The notes under the pieces were generated by a model, which had not been told where the DNA came from, ran no database searches, and saw nothing but the letters and a program-made list of their open reading frames with translations. From Xylophilus sp. Leaf220 (GTDB taxonomy: Bacteria > Pseudomonadota > Gammaproteobacteria > Burkholderiales > Burkholderiaceae_C): 64,000 nucleotides of DNA. Numbering within the stretch: position 1 is the first letter of the stretch; each line of letters starts with the position of its first letter. A program made the translations under genes and the position numbers. The stretch is from positions 45,591 through 109,590 of the forward strand of contig NZ_LMKO01000003.1 of NCBI RefSeq assembly GCF_001421705.1. The letters are read 5' to 3'. Positions 50,254-59,296 of the stretch are shown piece by piece.

Positions 50254-51909
50254 GTTCAAGTCCATCGTGGCGATGTCGATGAACCAGCTCTTCGGCTGCA
50301 CCACGCCCTTGACCTTGGCCGACATCGCCCGCGGGCCCACGTCGTGCGCCACGAACAGGAACGGCGCCTCGTCGACGATGCGGGTGTGCAGTGCGGCCAG
50401 GGCCGCGTCGCGCTGCTTCTCGTCGAAGGTGGTGCGGGCCTTGTCGACCAGCGCGTCCATCGCCGGGTCGCTGTAGTAACCCCAGTTGTTGGCGACCGGC
50501 GGCTGCGCCTTGGTGCTCACGAAGCGCACCATCGCGAAGAACGGGTCCATCGTCGCGGCGCTGATGTTGGTGGCGTGGGCCCCGTGCGCGCCCGGATCCT
50601 TGGCGCCCAGGCGCCAGCCGGAGAACAGGGTGTTCCACTCGACCACGTCGAACTGCACGTCGAAATAGCAGTCCTTGAGGCTCTGCTGGATGAACTCGTT
50701 CATCGGCAGCGGCTGCATCTGGCCCGAGCCGGAGGCCGAGGTCTGCACCTTCACCTTCACCGGCTTGGCGGCCGAGTAGCCGGCCTCCTGCATCAGCTTC
50801 TGGCCGGCGGGCACGTCGTGCTTGATCTGGAACGTCGGGTTGCCGCGCCACGGGTCGCCCGGCTCGGCGATGCCGGTGGCGCCCACCATCAGGCCGCCCA
50901 GCAGTTCCTTCATCGCCTCGCGGTTCACGCACAGGTTGGCGGCCTGGCGCACCTTCTTGTCCTTGAAGGGCGAGTCGGGCAGCAGCGAGAACTGCCACGG
51001 CCACAGGTGCGGCTGCAGGTTGGAGTACAGCTTGAAGCCGCGCGCCTTGATCGCGTCCAGCGCGTCGGGCGAGGGCGCCTCGATCCAGTCGACCTGGCCC
51101 GACATCAGCGCCGCGGTGCGGGCGCTGGCCTCGGGCAGGGGCAGCAGCACCACCCGGTCGATCTTGGGGCGGCGGGCCGCGTCCCAGTAGGCGGGGTTCT
51201 TCACCATCTCCAGCCGTTCGCGCGGCACGAACTTGGCCTGCTTGAACGGGCCGGTGCCCGACGCGTCGGCCGCGAAGGCGGCCCAGGCCTGCTTGCTGCG
51301 TTCGGCCTTGTCGGTGGTGGCGGCGGGCACCGCGGCCAGCTTCTTGGCCCAGTGCGCGGGCGAGGCCATGAACAGGTTGGTGAGGTTGATCGGCAGGAAC
51401 GAGTCGGGCTCGGAGGTGGTCAGCTCCACCGTCAGGTCGTCGATCTTGCGGGCGGTGCGCAGCGTGGGCATGCGGGAGGCGGTCACGCCGATCTGCGCCG
51501 GGTCGTACTGCGCGGCTTCCTTGTCGAGCACCTTGCCCACGTTCCAGACCACCGCGTCGGCGTTGAAGGGCGTTCCGTCGTGGAACACCACGCCGGGGCG
51601 CAGCTTGAAGGTCCATTTGGTCTTGTCGGCCTCGTTCACCGCCCAGGAGACGGCCAGGTCGGGGATCACCACGCTGGGCTTGGTGGCCGAGCTGAGGTCC
51701 CACTGCGTCAGCGCGTCGTACATCGGGATGCCGGTAAAGCGGTTGCCCTCGTAGCCCTGGTCGGGCTGGCCCGAGGTCCGCGGAATGTCGCCGGCGGTCA
51801 TGGCGATGCGCAGCGTCTTCTCCTGCGCATGGGCCATGCCGGCCAGGGAGGCACCGGCACCGAACAGACAGGCCAGCGCCAGGCGGCGCAAAGGGGGCAA
51901 GGTCTTCAT
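50251..51909 (-). CDS. Extracellular solute-binding protein family 5 (peptide/opine/ureide type)
   Basis: This 552-residue periplasmic protein has a signal peptide ending AGMAHAQEK and the SBP_bac_5 signatures TLRIAMTAGDIPRTSGQPDQ, GVVFHDGTPFNADAVVWNV, RPKIDRVVLLPLPEASART and PAMDALVDKARTTFDEKQRD. It binds the substrate for the DppBC-like permeases and DppFD-like ATPases. Its ligand is inferred from the downstream amidase, hydrolase and AllA genes as a ureide or carbamoylated compound, rather than a peptide. The gene is the first in the operon; the promoter lies in 51910-52051. Confidence 0.9.
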   Translation of the reverse strand: MKTLPPLRRLALACLFGAGASLAGMAHAQEKTLRIAMTAGDIPRTSGQPDQGYEGNRFTGIPMYDALTQWDLSSATKPSVVIPDLAVSWAVNEADKTKWTFKLRPGVVFHDGTPFNADAVVWNVGKVLDKEAAQYDPAQIGVTASRMPTLRTARKIDDLTVELTTSEPDSFLPINLTNLFMASPAHWAKKLAAVPAATTDKAERSKQAWAAFAADASGTGPFKQAKFVPRERLEMVKNPAYWDAARRPKIDRVVLLPLPEASARTAALMSGQVDWIEAPSPDALDAIKARGFKLYSNLQPHLWPWQFSLLPDSPFKDKKVRQAANLCVNREAMKELLGGLMVGATGIAEPGDPWRGNPTFQIKHDVPAGQKLMQEAGYSAAKPVKVKVQTSASGSGQMQPLPMNEFIQQSLKDCYFDVQFDVVEWNTLFSGWRLGAKDPGAHGAHATNISAATMDPFFAMVRFVSTKAQPPVANNWGYYSDPAMDALVDKARTTFDEKQRDAALAALHTRIVDEAPFLFVAHDVGPRAMSAKVKGVVQPKSWFIDIATMDLN

Positions 51910-52051
51910 GGAACTCCTCAAGTGTGGAAGGGAGCGCGCGCAGTGAGCGCCGTCCTGTCGATTGCGAGCAAGGGCCGTACCAGGTCGACGCAAATTTGTG
52001 CAACGACACCTCGGCTACCATTGGCGAACATTTGCTTACTTCCTCGCGTCC

Positions 52052-54982
52052 GTGAATTCACCCCTCCATTTCTGCCTCGGCAAGGTTGCGACCATCACGC
52101 GCCTTCGTCTGCCGCTTCTGACCGGCTGCTTGTCGGTACTGCTGTCCATAACGGCCCATGCGGAGGGCAGCCGCAGCATCCATCCGACCGGCTATCCTGC
52201 AGCCGGCAAGCGGTCGAACCTCGATGACCAGGGCGGCGCGGGAAAATACGCGGATGTGGTCAATCGCCTGACTTTCCTCTACGTGTATGCACGCCAGGGC
52301 GAGCAGATCGTGCTGGGCAGCAGCAATCGCGCCAATGGAGGCGACGTGCTGGTGTACGACCCGCAGTCGTTCGGCACACCAGGCGACGAGACCGAACCAG
52401 GAACCGTCAACTTTCGTTGCAGCGTCGGCGGTATCGGCAGCTTCGGTGGCGGTGCCCTGGGTACCATCGCCAACCGTGCACAGGAGTTGGCAGGTCCCGG
52501 TGCCGCCAACGGAACGGTCTCGGGCAACCAGTTCGTACCCTGTGCCTACCAGGCGCCACGCGACGGCATCTACGGCGTCCATTTCACCAAATCCACCGGT
52601 GGAGGCGGACCCGACGCATCTGTCGATCCGCTCCAGACGGCCAGCAACAACTCCACGGCGGCGTGGGACGTATCGGTGCGCGCCGACGCCGCCAGCACGA
52701 CCGACATCAACGGCCGGCTCTTCACCTACGCATGGAACGGGTTCACCGGCGGAAACGGCAATCCGATCTACCACACGTTCTACTACGTCACCTCCGACGG
52801 TTACCGCTATCGACAGGAGTTCCGCGGCACCGACCCCAATGGCTACACCCTCTATGCCAACAGCAAGGGCTTCATCGATGCCGGTTCGCCCCTCTACAAG
52901 GACGTGCGGGGTAGCAACGCCTATGCGGCGCGTGGTGCCAACCCGGCCAGCGGCATCGTGTCGCAGCCGGCGCAGTACCCGATATTCTTCAGCGACGTGA
53001 CGCCCGGCGGCGCCAACGATGCCGCGGTGAGAATGGTGCTGGCGCAATTGGGTATTCCGGCTGTTCCGGCTGCACCTACGCTGCAATCGGTGAGCTTCAC
53101 CGGCAATGTGGCCGGCTCGACTTCGTCACAAGGCGCGGGCGGCATGTTCGGCTTCACCACCACCAATACGTTGTCCTATCAGATCGTCATCAGCGCCGAC
53201 GGCGTGGATTTCGATCCCGCGAAGACCACGAACCGAATCCTGACCGGAACCGCACTCGGCGGAACCCACAGCCGCTACTGGGACGGGCGCGACAACGCCG
53301 GTGCGGTTTTCCCCGCGTCGGCGGCGCCCTATCCCTACCGCGTGCTGGGGCGCAACGGCGAGGCTCATTTTCCCTTGGTCGATGCCGAATTTAATACCAC
53401 CAGCGGGCCCACCATGACCCGCCTGAACGGCTCGGCAGCAGATCGCACTACCGTGTTCTACGACGACCGCGGCTACGTCACCTCCAACGGCACCGCCATC
53501 GGCGATCTCAATGGCAAGATCTGCGGCGCGGCCTATCCGCAGGCCTCGCCTGTGCCGGACCATTCGTTGGTGGGCCAGGATTCGCTGGCTACCTACCGCA
53601 CCTGGACCGGTACCGGAAACGCGAATGCCGATTGTTCTGCGACCGGTTCGTTCGGCGACGCGAAGGCGCTCGACCTGTGGGTCTACCAGTTCACCTCCGC
53701 CGAGGCCAATACACTGACCATCGTCGCGCAGACCGCAGGTGTGGATGTCGGTACTGCAGCCTCGGTTGCCAACCAGGTGTATGCGGGCCAGACGGTCAAT
53801 GGCAGCTTCGTGTTCCGCAACGATGGCGATGCGGCTGCAAACGGCGTGACCTACGCCGCAAGCTTGGGTGCGCCAGGCGGCTACTGCCCTGCGGCGGTCA
53901 ATTTCAGCGCGGTTCCGCCGGGCGTCACGGTCGGCTACAACGCTGCGACCTGCGCATTGGCTTTCACCGGCATGCCGACGACACTGGCGGCCTCGAGCGG
54001 ATTGCCGTTCAATTTCAGCTACGTTGCGCCGGCGACCGCCGGCACCGTCACCCTGACCACCGCGATTCAGGCGACCAACGAGAACAATGACCGCTCGAGC
54101 AACAGCGCGTCGGCGCAAACGCAGGTGATCCTGGCGGACGTGGCGACCGCCATCACCGGCATTCCCACGACCGTCGCCGCCGGCAGTGCGGTTAGCGCAA
54201 CGGTGAGTTTCTCCAACCTCGGCGGTGGCACGGCCACTGGTGTGACTTATCGGCTGACGGTCGGAACTGCCGGAAGCTGCCCGGCCAACGCAAGCGTGTC
54301 CAACCTGCCGGCAGGTGCATCTGCGATGTACGACCCCAACAGCTGCGTCGTGGCGCTGTCGGGGATGCCGGCCAGTCTGGCGCCGAGCGCATCGGTTTCC
54401 ATCGGTGTGGCCTACACGGCACCGCCCAGTGGCGGCACCGTGCCGATCTCGAGCGGCGTGACCACCCAGAGCCCGGAGTCGAGCACGCTCAACAACAGTG
54501 CCACCGTAACCACCACGGCTTCCGCCGCAGCCGTGGACATGCAGGCGGCGATCGCAGGCTTCGCGCCGGTCGCCGTGGGCGGCGCGGGCACCGGCACGGT
54601 GACCTGCACCAACGCCGGGCCCAGCCCCGCAGCGGCGGCGCAGTGCACTGTGGGCGGGCTGCCGCCGGGCGCCACCGTGTCCTGCGTTCCGGCCGCCCCC
54701 GCGGTGTTGGCAGTGAACGCTTCCATCGTCTGCACTGTGGGGTATACGATGCCGGCGGCCCCATTCACCGTTACCGGAACCGCAGGGGCCACGGAAAACG
54801 ATCCTGTGGCCGCGAACAATGTCGTTTCGTTTAACGTGGCCGCCGCGGTACCGGGTGGCGCTGGCGGGCAGATTGCCTCGGTCCCGGTAGCGCCTTGGTG
54901 GCTGCTGGTCGGGCCGCTGGGATTCGCCGGCATGTGGCGACTGCGCAGGGTCCGCAAGGGCGAGGCTCGCAAACGCGCTTAG
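52052..54982 (+). CDS. Large exported protein with three Ig-like repeats and C-terminal membrane anchor
   Basis: This protein of about 976 residues has a signal peptide (TRLRLPLLTGCLSVLLSITA, then HAEGS). The N-terminal 550 residues are unassigned but contain a FlgD-like Ig segment (YWDGRDNAGAVFPA). Three Ig-type repeats of 100-130 residues begin near residues 564, 696 and 828, each opening with D-V/M and containing Cys pairs; they resemble DUF11/CARDB domains. The C-terminus VPVAPWWLLVGPLGFAGMW followed by RLRRVRKG is a short helix plus basic tail, like CTERM-type sorting signals. GTG 52052 is the best start; no ATG is available and there is no clear ribosome site. The gene has lower GC than its neighbours and is probably acquired. 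Confidence 0.72.
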   Translation: MNSPLHFCLGKVATITRLRLPLLTGCLSVLLSITAHAEGSRSIHPTGYPAAGKRSNLDDQGGAGKYADVVNRLTFLYVYARQGEQIVLGSSNRANGGDVLVYDPQSFGTPGDETEPGTVNFRCSVGGIGSFGGGALGTIANRAQELAGPGAANGTVSGNQFVPCAYQAPRDGIYGVHFTKSTGGGGPDASVDPLQTASNNSTAAWDVSVRADAASTTDINGRLFTYAWNGFTGGNGNPIYHTFYYVTSDGYRYRQEFRGTDPNGYTLYANSKGFIDAGSPLYKDVRGSNAYAARGANPASGIVSQPAQYPIFFSDVTPGGANDAAVRMVLAQLGIPAVPAAPTLQSVSFTGNVAGSTSSQGAGGMFGFTTTNTLSYQIVISADGVDFDPAKTTNRILTGTALGGTHSRYWDGRDNAGAVFPASAAPYPYRVLGRNGEAHFPLVDAEFNTTSGPTMTRLNGSAADRTTVFYDDRGYVTSNGTAIGDLNGKICGAAYPQASPVPDHSLVGQDSLATYRTWTGTGNANADCSATGSFGDAKALDLWVYQFTSAEANTLTIVAQTAGVDVGTAASVANQVYAGQTVNGSFVFRNDGDAAANGVTYAASLGAPGGYCPAAVNFSAVPPGVTVGYNAATCALAFTGMPTTLAASSGLPFNFSYVAPATAGTVTLTTAIQATNENNDRSSNSASAQTQVILADVATAITGIPTTVAAGSAVSATVSFSNLGGGTATGVTYRLTVGTAGSCPANASVSNLPAGASAMYDPNSCVVALSGMPASLAPSASVSIGVAYTAPPSGGTVPISSGVTTQSPESSTLNNSATVTTTASAAAVDMQAAIAGFAPVAVGGAGTGTVTCTNAGPSPAAAAQCTVGGLPPGATVSCVPAAPAVLAVNASIVCTVGYTMPAAPFTVTGTAGATENDPVAANNVVSFNVAAAVPGGAGGQIASVPVAPWWLLVGPLGFAGMWRLRRVRKGEARKRA

Positions 54983-55033
54983 GTTCTTATCGTCACGGCC
55001 GCCTGTGCAGGCGACCATAAGCGATTCGATGGG

Positions 55034-56410
55034 TCAGCGCGCGCTCTCCAGCGCCGCCAGGAAGGTCCGCCGCCACCAGTGCACGTCGTGCTCGCGGATG
55101 CCGTGTAGCAGCTTCTGGTGCCGGTCGCGGCGCTCGTCCAGCGGCATCTGCAGCGCGCGCTGGATCACCTCGGCGGTGCCGTGCGCGTCGTAGGGGTTGA
55201 CCAGCAGCGCGTCCTTCATCTGCTCGGCGGCGCCGGCGAAGCGCGACAGCACCAGAACGCCCGGATCCGCCGGGTCCTGGGCGGCGACGTATTCCTTGGC
55301 GACCAGGTTCATGCCGTCGCGCAGCGGCGTCACCAGGCCGACCGCGGCCGCGCGGCAGATGCCGGGAATGCGCTTGCGCGCCACGGTGCGGTGGATGTAG
55401 CGGATCGGCATCCAGTCGAGCTCGCCGTAGTCGCCGTTGATCGCGCCGCAGAGGCCCTCCAGCTCGATGCGGATGTCGTTGTACGCATCGACGCTCTCGC
55501 GGGTGGGCGAGGCGATCTGGATCAGCACCGCGCTGTCGCGGTTCTCGGGGTAGTTGGCCAGCAGCTCGCGGAAGGCCCGCACCCGGTGCGGTATGCCCTT
55601 GGAATAGTCGAGCCGGTCGACGCCGATCAACAGGCGCCGGCGGGCGTACTCCTCGCGCATCCGGTCGTAGGTGTCCCGTGCTTCCTTGGCATGGGTGAGG
55701 GCGGCGAACTCGTCCACGTCGATGCCGATCGGGAACGCCTGCGCCCGGATGGTGCTGCCGAAGGCGCGAAACATGTGGTCGCCCAGCACCTCGGCGCCCA
55801 GCTCGCTCTCGACATAGCGCGAGAAGTGGGTGGCGTCGGCCTCGCTCTGCAGGCCGACCACGTCGTAGGAGAACAGCGAGCGCATCAGCCACTCGTGCTG
55901 CGGGATCGCGGCCAGGATCAGCTGCGGCGGCAGCGGGATGTGCAGGAAGAAGCCGATCTTCTGCTTGCAGCCCATGGCGCGCAATTCGGCCGCCAGCGGG
56001 ATCAGGTGGTAGTCGTGCACCCAGATGGTGTCGTCTTCCTTCAGGAGCGACATCAGCTTGCGGGCGAAGAGCTGGTTGACCCGGCGGTAGCCGGCGATGT
56101 GGTTGGCGTCGAAATGCGCCAGGTCCAGCCGGTAATGGAACACCGGCCACAGCACGCCGTTGCTGTAGCCCAGGTAGTAGTTGTCGTGGTCCTCGCGGCA
56201 GAGGTCGACCGTGGCCAGGGTCACCGCGCCGGCTTGCTGGCGGTGCAGCTCGCCCTCGCCGGGCGTGCCGCCTTCGACGATGTTGCCGCTCCAGCCGAAC
56301 CACAGGCCGCCGGTGCGGTTGAGCGCCTCGCCCAGCGCCACCGCCAGCCCGCCGGCCGCGGCCTTGCGCGGATCGGCCAGCCGGTTGGAGACGACAACGA
56401 GACGGCTCAT
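55034..56410 (-). CDS. otsA: Trehalose-6-phosphate synthase
   Basis: This 458-residue GT20 enzyme joins UDP-glucose and glucose 6-phosphate. Motifs are [72 protein letters not shown] and the nucleotide-binding end [20 protein letters not shown]. Start ATG 56410 overlaps the GH15 stop by ATGA. It is the last gene of an otsB-GH15-otsA operon that would make trehalose 6-phosphate, dephosphorylate it and possibly break trehalose down. Confidence 0.95.
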   Translation of the reverse strand: MSRLVVVSNRLADPRKAAAGGLAVALGEALNRTGGLWFGWSGNIVEGGTPGEGELHRQQAGAVTLATVDLCREDHDNYYLGYSNGVLWPVFHYRLDLAHFDANHIAGYRRVNQLFARKLMSLLKEDDTIWVHDYHLIPLAAELRAMGCKQKIGFFLHIPLPPQLILAAIPQHEWLMRSLFSYDVVGLQSEADATHFSRYVESELGAEVLGDHMFRAFGSTIRAQAFPIGIDVDEFAALTHAKEARDTYDRMREEYARRRLLIGVDRLDYSKGIPHRVRAFRELLANYPENRDSAVLIQIASPTRESVDAYNDIRIELEGLCGAINGDYGELDWMPIRYIHRTVARKRIPGICRAAAVGLVTPLRDGMNLVAKEYVAAQDPADPGVLVLSRFAGAAEQMKDALLVNPYDAHGTAEVIQRALQMPLDERRDRHQKLLHGIREHDVHWWRRTFLAALESAR

Positions 56411-58266
56411 ATCGCGCTGTCCCATGGGGCGGACAGGCGCACCGCGGCGTTGATGATGCCGACCATCGAGTAGGTCTGCGGGAAGTTGCCCCACATCTCC
56501 TGCGTGTCGGGATGCGTGTCCTCGCTCATCATGCCGAGGTGGTTGCGGGCGGCGAGCATCGTCTCGAAGATGCTGCGGGCCTCGTCCTTGCGGCCGATGC
56601 GGGCCAGCGCGTCGATCAGCCAGAAGGTGCAGATGTTGAACGCGGTCTCGGGCTTGCCGAAGTCGTCGGGCGCCTCGTAGCGGCGCATGTAGGGACCGTC
56701 GCAGAGCGAAGCCTGCATCGCCTCGACGGTGGAGACGAAACGCGGGTCCTTCGGGTCGATGATGCCCACCTCGGCCATCAGCAGCACGCTGGCGTCGAGG
56801 TCGGCGCCGCCGAAGCTCTCGGCGAAGGCCTGGCGCTCCTCGTTCCAGGATTTCTCGATGATCTCGGCCTGCATCCGGCGGGCGTGGCCGTGCCAGTAGT
56901 CGGCGCGCTCCGGCAGCGAGAGCGCGGTGGCGATCTTGGCCAGCCGGTCGCAGGCGGCCCAGCTCATCAGGGCCGACGAGGTGTGCACCCGGGCGCGGGT
57001 GCGCAGCTCCCACATGCCGGCGTCGGGCGTGCCGTAGACGCGGATCGCCTGCTCGCCGATCTTCTCCAGCTGGGCGAACTCGGCCTCGCCGGCGCGGTGC
57101 AGCAGCCGGTGGTCGTGGAAGGCCTGCGCCGCGCCGAGGACGATGTTGCCGTAGACATCGTGCTGGAAATGCTCCTGCGCCTGGTTGCCGACCCGCACCG
57201 GGCCCATGCCGCGGTAGCCGCCCAGGTGCTCGACGAAGGATTCGGGCAGCTGCTGCTCCATGCCGATGCCGTAGAGCGGCTGCACATGCTCGCCGCCGGC
57301 GGCGATCACCACGTTGCCCAGGTAGCGCAGGTAGTCCTCCATCGTGCCGACTTCGGAGAGGCTGTTGAGCGCCCGCACCACGAAGAACGCATCGCGCAGC
57401 CAGCAGTAGCGGTAGTCCCAGTTGCGCTGGCTGCCCGGCGCCTCGGGGATGCTGGTGGTCATCGCGGCGACGATGGCGCCGGTCTCCTCGTAGAGCGAGA
57501 GCTTGAGGGTGATCGCCGCGCGGATCACCGCGTCCTGCCACTCCAGCGGCACCGCCAGCCGCTGGCTCCACTTGCGCCAGTAGGCGATGGTCTCGCGCTC
57601 GAAGTGGCGCACCGTGTCGGCGATGCCGTCGTGCAGCGTCTCGTCGGCGCCCAGCATGAAGTGCAGGTCGCGGGTCAGCAGGAAGGGCGTCTTGGCCAGC
57701 ACGTAGGCGATCGGCGCGTCGGTGTTGAGCCGCAGCGTCATGTCGCCGCCGACGTAGCGCACATGGTTGCTGCCGCGGGTGATGGTGGGCGTCTCGCGGC
57801 CCCAGTCGTAGCGCAGGTCCATCGCCACCCGCACCCTCGGCGCGCCGTGCAGCACACGCACCCGGCGCACCAGCGTCAGCGGCCGGAAGAAGCGGGAGCG
57901 CGCGAAGAAGCGCGGCGCCAGGTCGGTGATCTCCAGGCCGTTGCCCGCGGTGTCCCACAGCCGGGTGCGCAGCACCGCGGTATTGGGCTCGTACCACTGC
58001 TCGCTGCGCGCGAAGTCCTGGATCTCGATGCCGAAGGCGCTGGCCTCGTCGCCCGGCTGCAGCAGGGCGTTGAAGACCGGGTCGCCGTCGAAGCGCGGCA
58101 TGCAGCACCAGACGATGCGGCCCCGCTTGTCCACCAGGCCGCTGAAGCCGCAATTGCCGATCAGGCCCAGCTGCAGCGATGCGGGCTCGGGCGGCGCGAA
58201 GCCGGCGGTGTTGTCCGTGTGCGGCGCGGCGGCATGGGCGGCGTGGGGGGCGGTGGCGTCGTGCAT
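56407..58266 (-). CDS. Glycoside hydrolase family 15 protein (trehalase/glucoamylase-like)
   Basis: This 619-residue protein has the GH15 N-terminal beta-sandwich, starting LQLGLIGNCGFSGLVDKRGR, with VWCCMPRFDGDPVFNALL. The catalytic (alpha/alpha)6 barrel follows with QRNWDYRYCWLRDAFFVVRA, GYRGMGPVRVGNQAQEHFQH and the second acid region in NICTFWLIDALARIG. Such proteins in bacteria act as trehalases or glucosidases. It is encoded between otsB and otsA and overlaps otsA by 4 bp. Substrate is inferred to be trehalose. Confidence 0.9.
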   Translation of the reverse strand: MHDATAPHAAHAAAPHTDNTAGFAPPEPASLQLGLIGNCGFSGLVDKRGRIVWCCMPRFDGDPVFNALLQPGDEASAFGIEIQDFARSEQWYEPNTAVLRTRLWDTAGNGLEITDLAPRFFARSRFFRPLTLVRRVRVLHGAPRVRVAMDLRYDWGRETPTITRGSNHVRYVGGDMTLRLNTDAPIAYVLAKTPFLLTRDLHFMLGADETLHDGIADTVRHFERETIAYWRKWSQRLAVPLEWQDAVIRAAITLKLSLYEETGAIVAAMTTSIPEAPGSQRNWDYRYCWLRDAFFVVRALNSLSEVGTMEDYLRYLGNVVIAAGGEHVQPLYGIGMEQQLPESFVEHLGGYRGMGPVRVGNQAQEHFQHDVYGNIVLGAAQAFHDHRLLHRAGEAEFAQLEKIGEQAIRVYGTPDAGMWELRTRARVHTSSALMSWAACDRLAKIATALSLPERADYWHGHARRMQAEIIEKSWNEERQAFAESFGGADLDASVLLMAEVGIIDPKDPRFVSTVEAMQASLCDGPYMRRYEAPDDFGKPETAFNICTFWLIDALARIGRKDEARSIFETMLAARNHLGMMSEDTHPDTQEMWGNFPQTYSMVGIINAAVRLSAPWDSAI

Positions 58267-58290
58267 GGCGGGCTCTTCTTCAGATCGGTT

Positions 58291-59058
58291 TCAGGATTCG
58301 GCGGGCGACGGCGGTATCGACGCCTCGGCGGCGGCCAGGCTGGTGCGGGCGCTCGCCAGCCAGCCGCGCAGCGCGGCCGGGTTCTGGCAGCGGTAGCGGG
58401 CCTGCGTGGGCCCTTCGCCCACCTTGATGCCGATGCCGCCCAGGCCCTGCACCACGGCGAAGCCGGCCTCGTCTGTCACGTCGTCGCCGACGAAGATCGG
58501 CGTGCGGCCTTCGAAGGGCAGCGCCTGCATGAAGATGGCGATGGCACGGCCCTTGTCGACGTGGGCCGACTTGACCTCCAACACGCACTTGCCACGCAGC
58601 AGTTCCACGCCCGGCAGCGGGGCCACGGCGGCCTGCACCGCGGCCAGGCACAGCGCCTCCAAGTCGGGGGCGTGGCGGTAGTGCAGCGCGACCGAATGGG
58701 GCTTGCGCTCGACCAGCAGGCCGTGGTGGGTGGCGGCGAGCCGCTCCATCACGTCGAGCGCCGGGCCGAGCGCCGGCGGGGCGATGTCGGGGCCGGTGCC
58801 GTCGGGCAGGCGGAACTCAGCACCGTGCTCACCCGCGACCGGCAGCAGCAGCGGGCTCAGGAACCGGTCGACGTCCTCGACCCTGCGGCCGGTGACGATG
58901 GCGAGCGCACCGCCCAGATGCTGGCGCAGCGCGGCGATGGTGGTCACCAGGCCCGAGGGCACATGGACGGAATCCGGGGTGGGGGCGAGCTCGGCCAGGG
59001 TGCCGTCGAAGTCGAGGAAGAGGGCGGTCCCGGCAGTGACCGTGGGAAGCAATTGCAT
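58291..59058 (-). CDS. otsB: Trehalose-6-phosphate phosphatase
   Basis: This 255-residue HAD-superfamily enzyme has the nucleophile motif LFLDFDGTLAELAPTPDSV, VTGRRVEDVDRFL, VAGEHGAEFRL, ALHYRHAPD, KCVLEVKSAHVDKGRAI and the metal-binding PIFVGDDVTDEAGF. It converts trehalose 6-phosphate to trehalose. ATG 59058 is chosen; the GH15 gene follows after 24 bp and otsA after that, so the three form a trehalose operon. It is divergent from mdtA with 238 bp between. Confidence 0.94.
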   Translation of the reverse strand: MQLLPTVTAGTALFLDFDGTLAELAPTPDSVHVPSGLVTTIAALRQHLGGALAIVTGRRVEDVDRFLSPLLLPVAGEHGAEFRLPDGTGPDIAPPALGPALDVMERLAATHHGLLVERKPHSVALHYRHAPDLEALCLAAVQAAVAPLPGVELLRGKCVLEVKSAHVDKGRAIAIFMQALPFEGRTPIFVGDDVTDEAGFAVVQGLGGIGIKVGEGPTQARYRCQNPAALRGWLASARTSLAAAEASIPPSPAES

Positions 59059-59296
59059 CGCGTGGGACCTTACCAGAGGGCTTGTACGGGTCGTGTCGGG
59101 GAAATATTCTGTTACGGCGCGCGGTGCCGGGCACCCTGCGCCGGGCGGTCTTCCGAGGTTGCCGGTGGACGGTGGGTAAATCCACGGTAAATCGCGCCGC
59201 GGGGCGCTACGCCGCCGCTGTTGCGCCGCGTAACATCCGGCCGGCCCCGCCCCGTTTTCGGCCTGCCGCCGCCTGCGGCCCGCCCGCACCTTGCCC

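Noticed and set aside
51962..52051. TTG start giving a 30-residue extension of the large exported protein.
   Set aside because: It would put an uncharged, non-signal leader in front of the signal peptide. GTG 52052 is closer to it, though still uncertain.
54998..55015. CGCCT/AGGCG stem between the exported protein and otsA as a terminator.
   Set aside because: The stem is only 5 bp with a 4-base loop and no T-run, so it is too weak to list.
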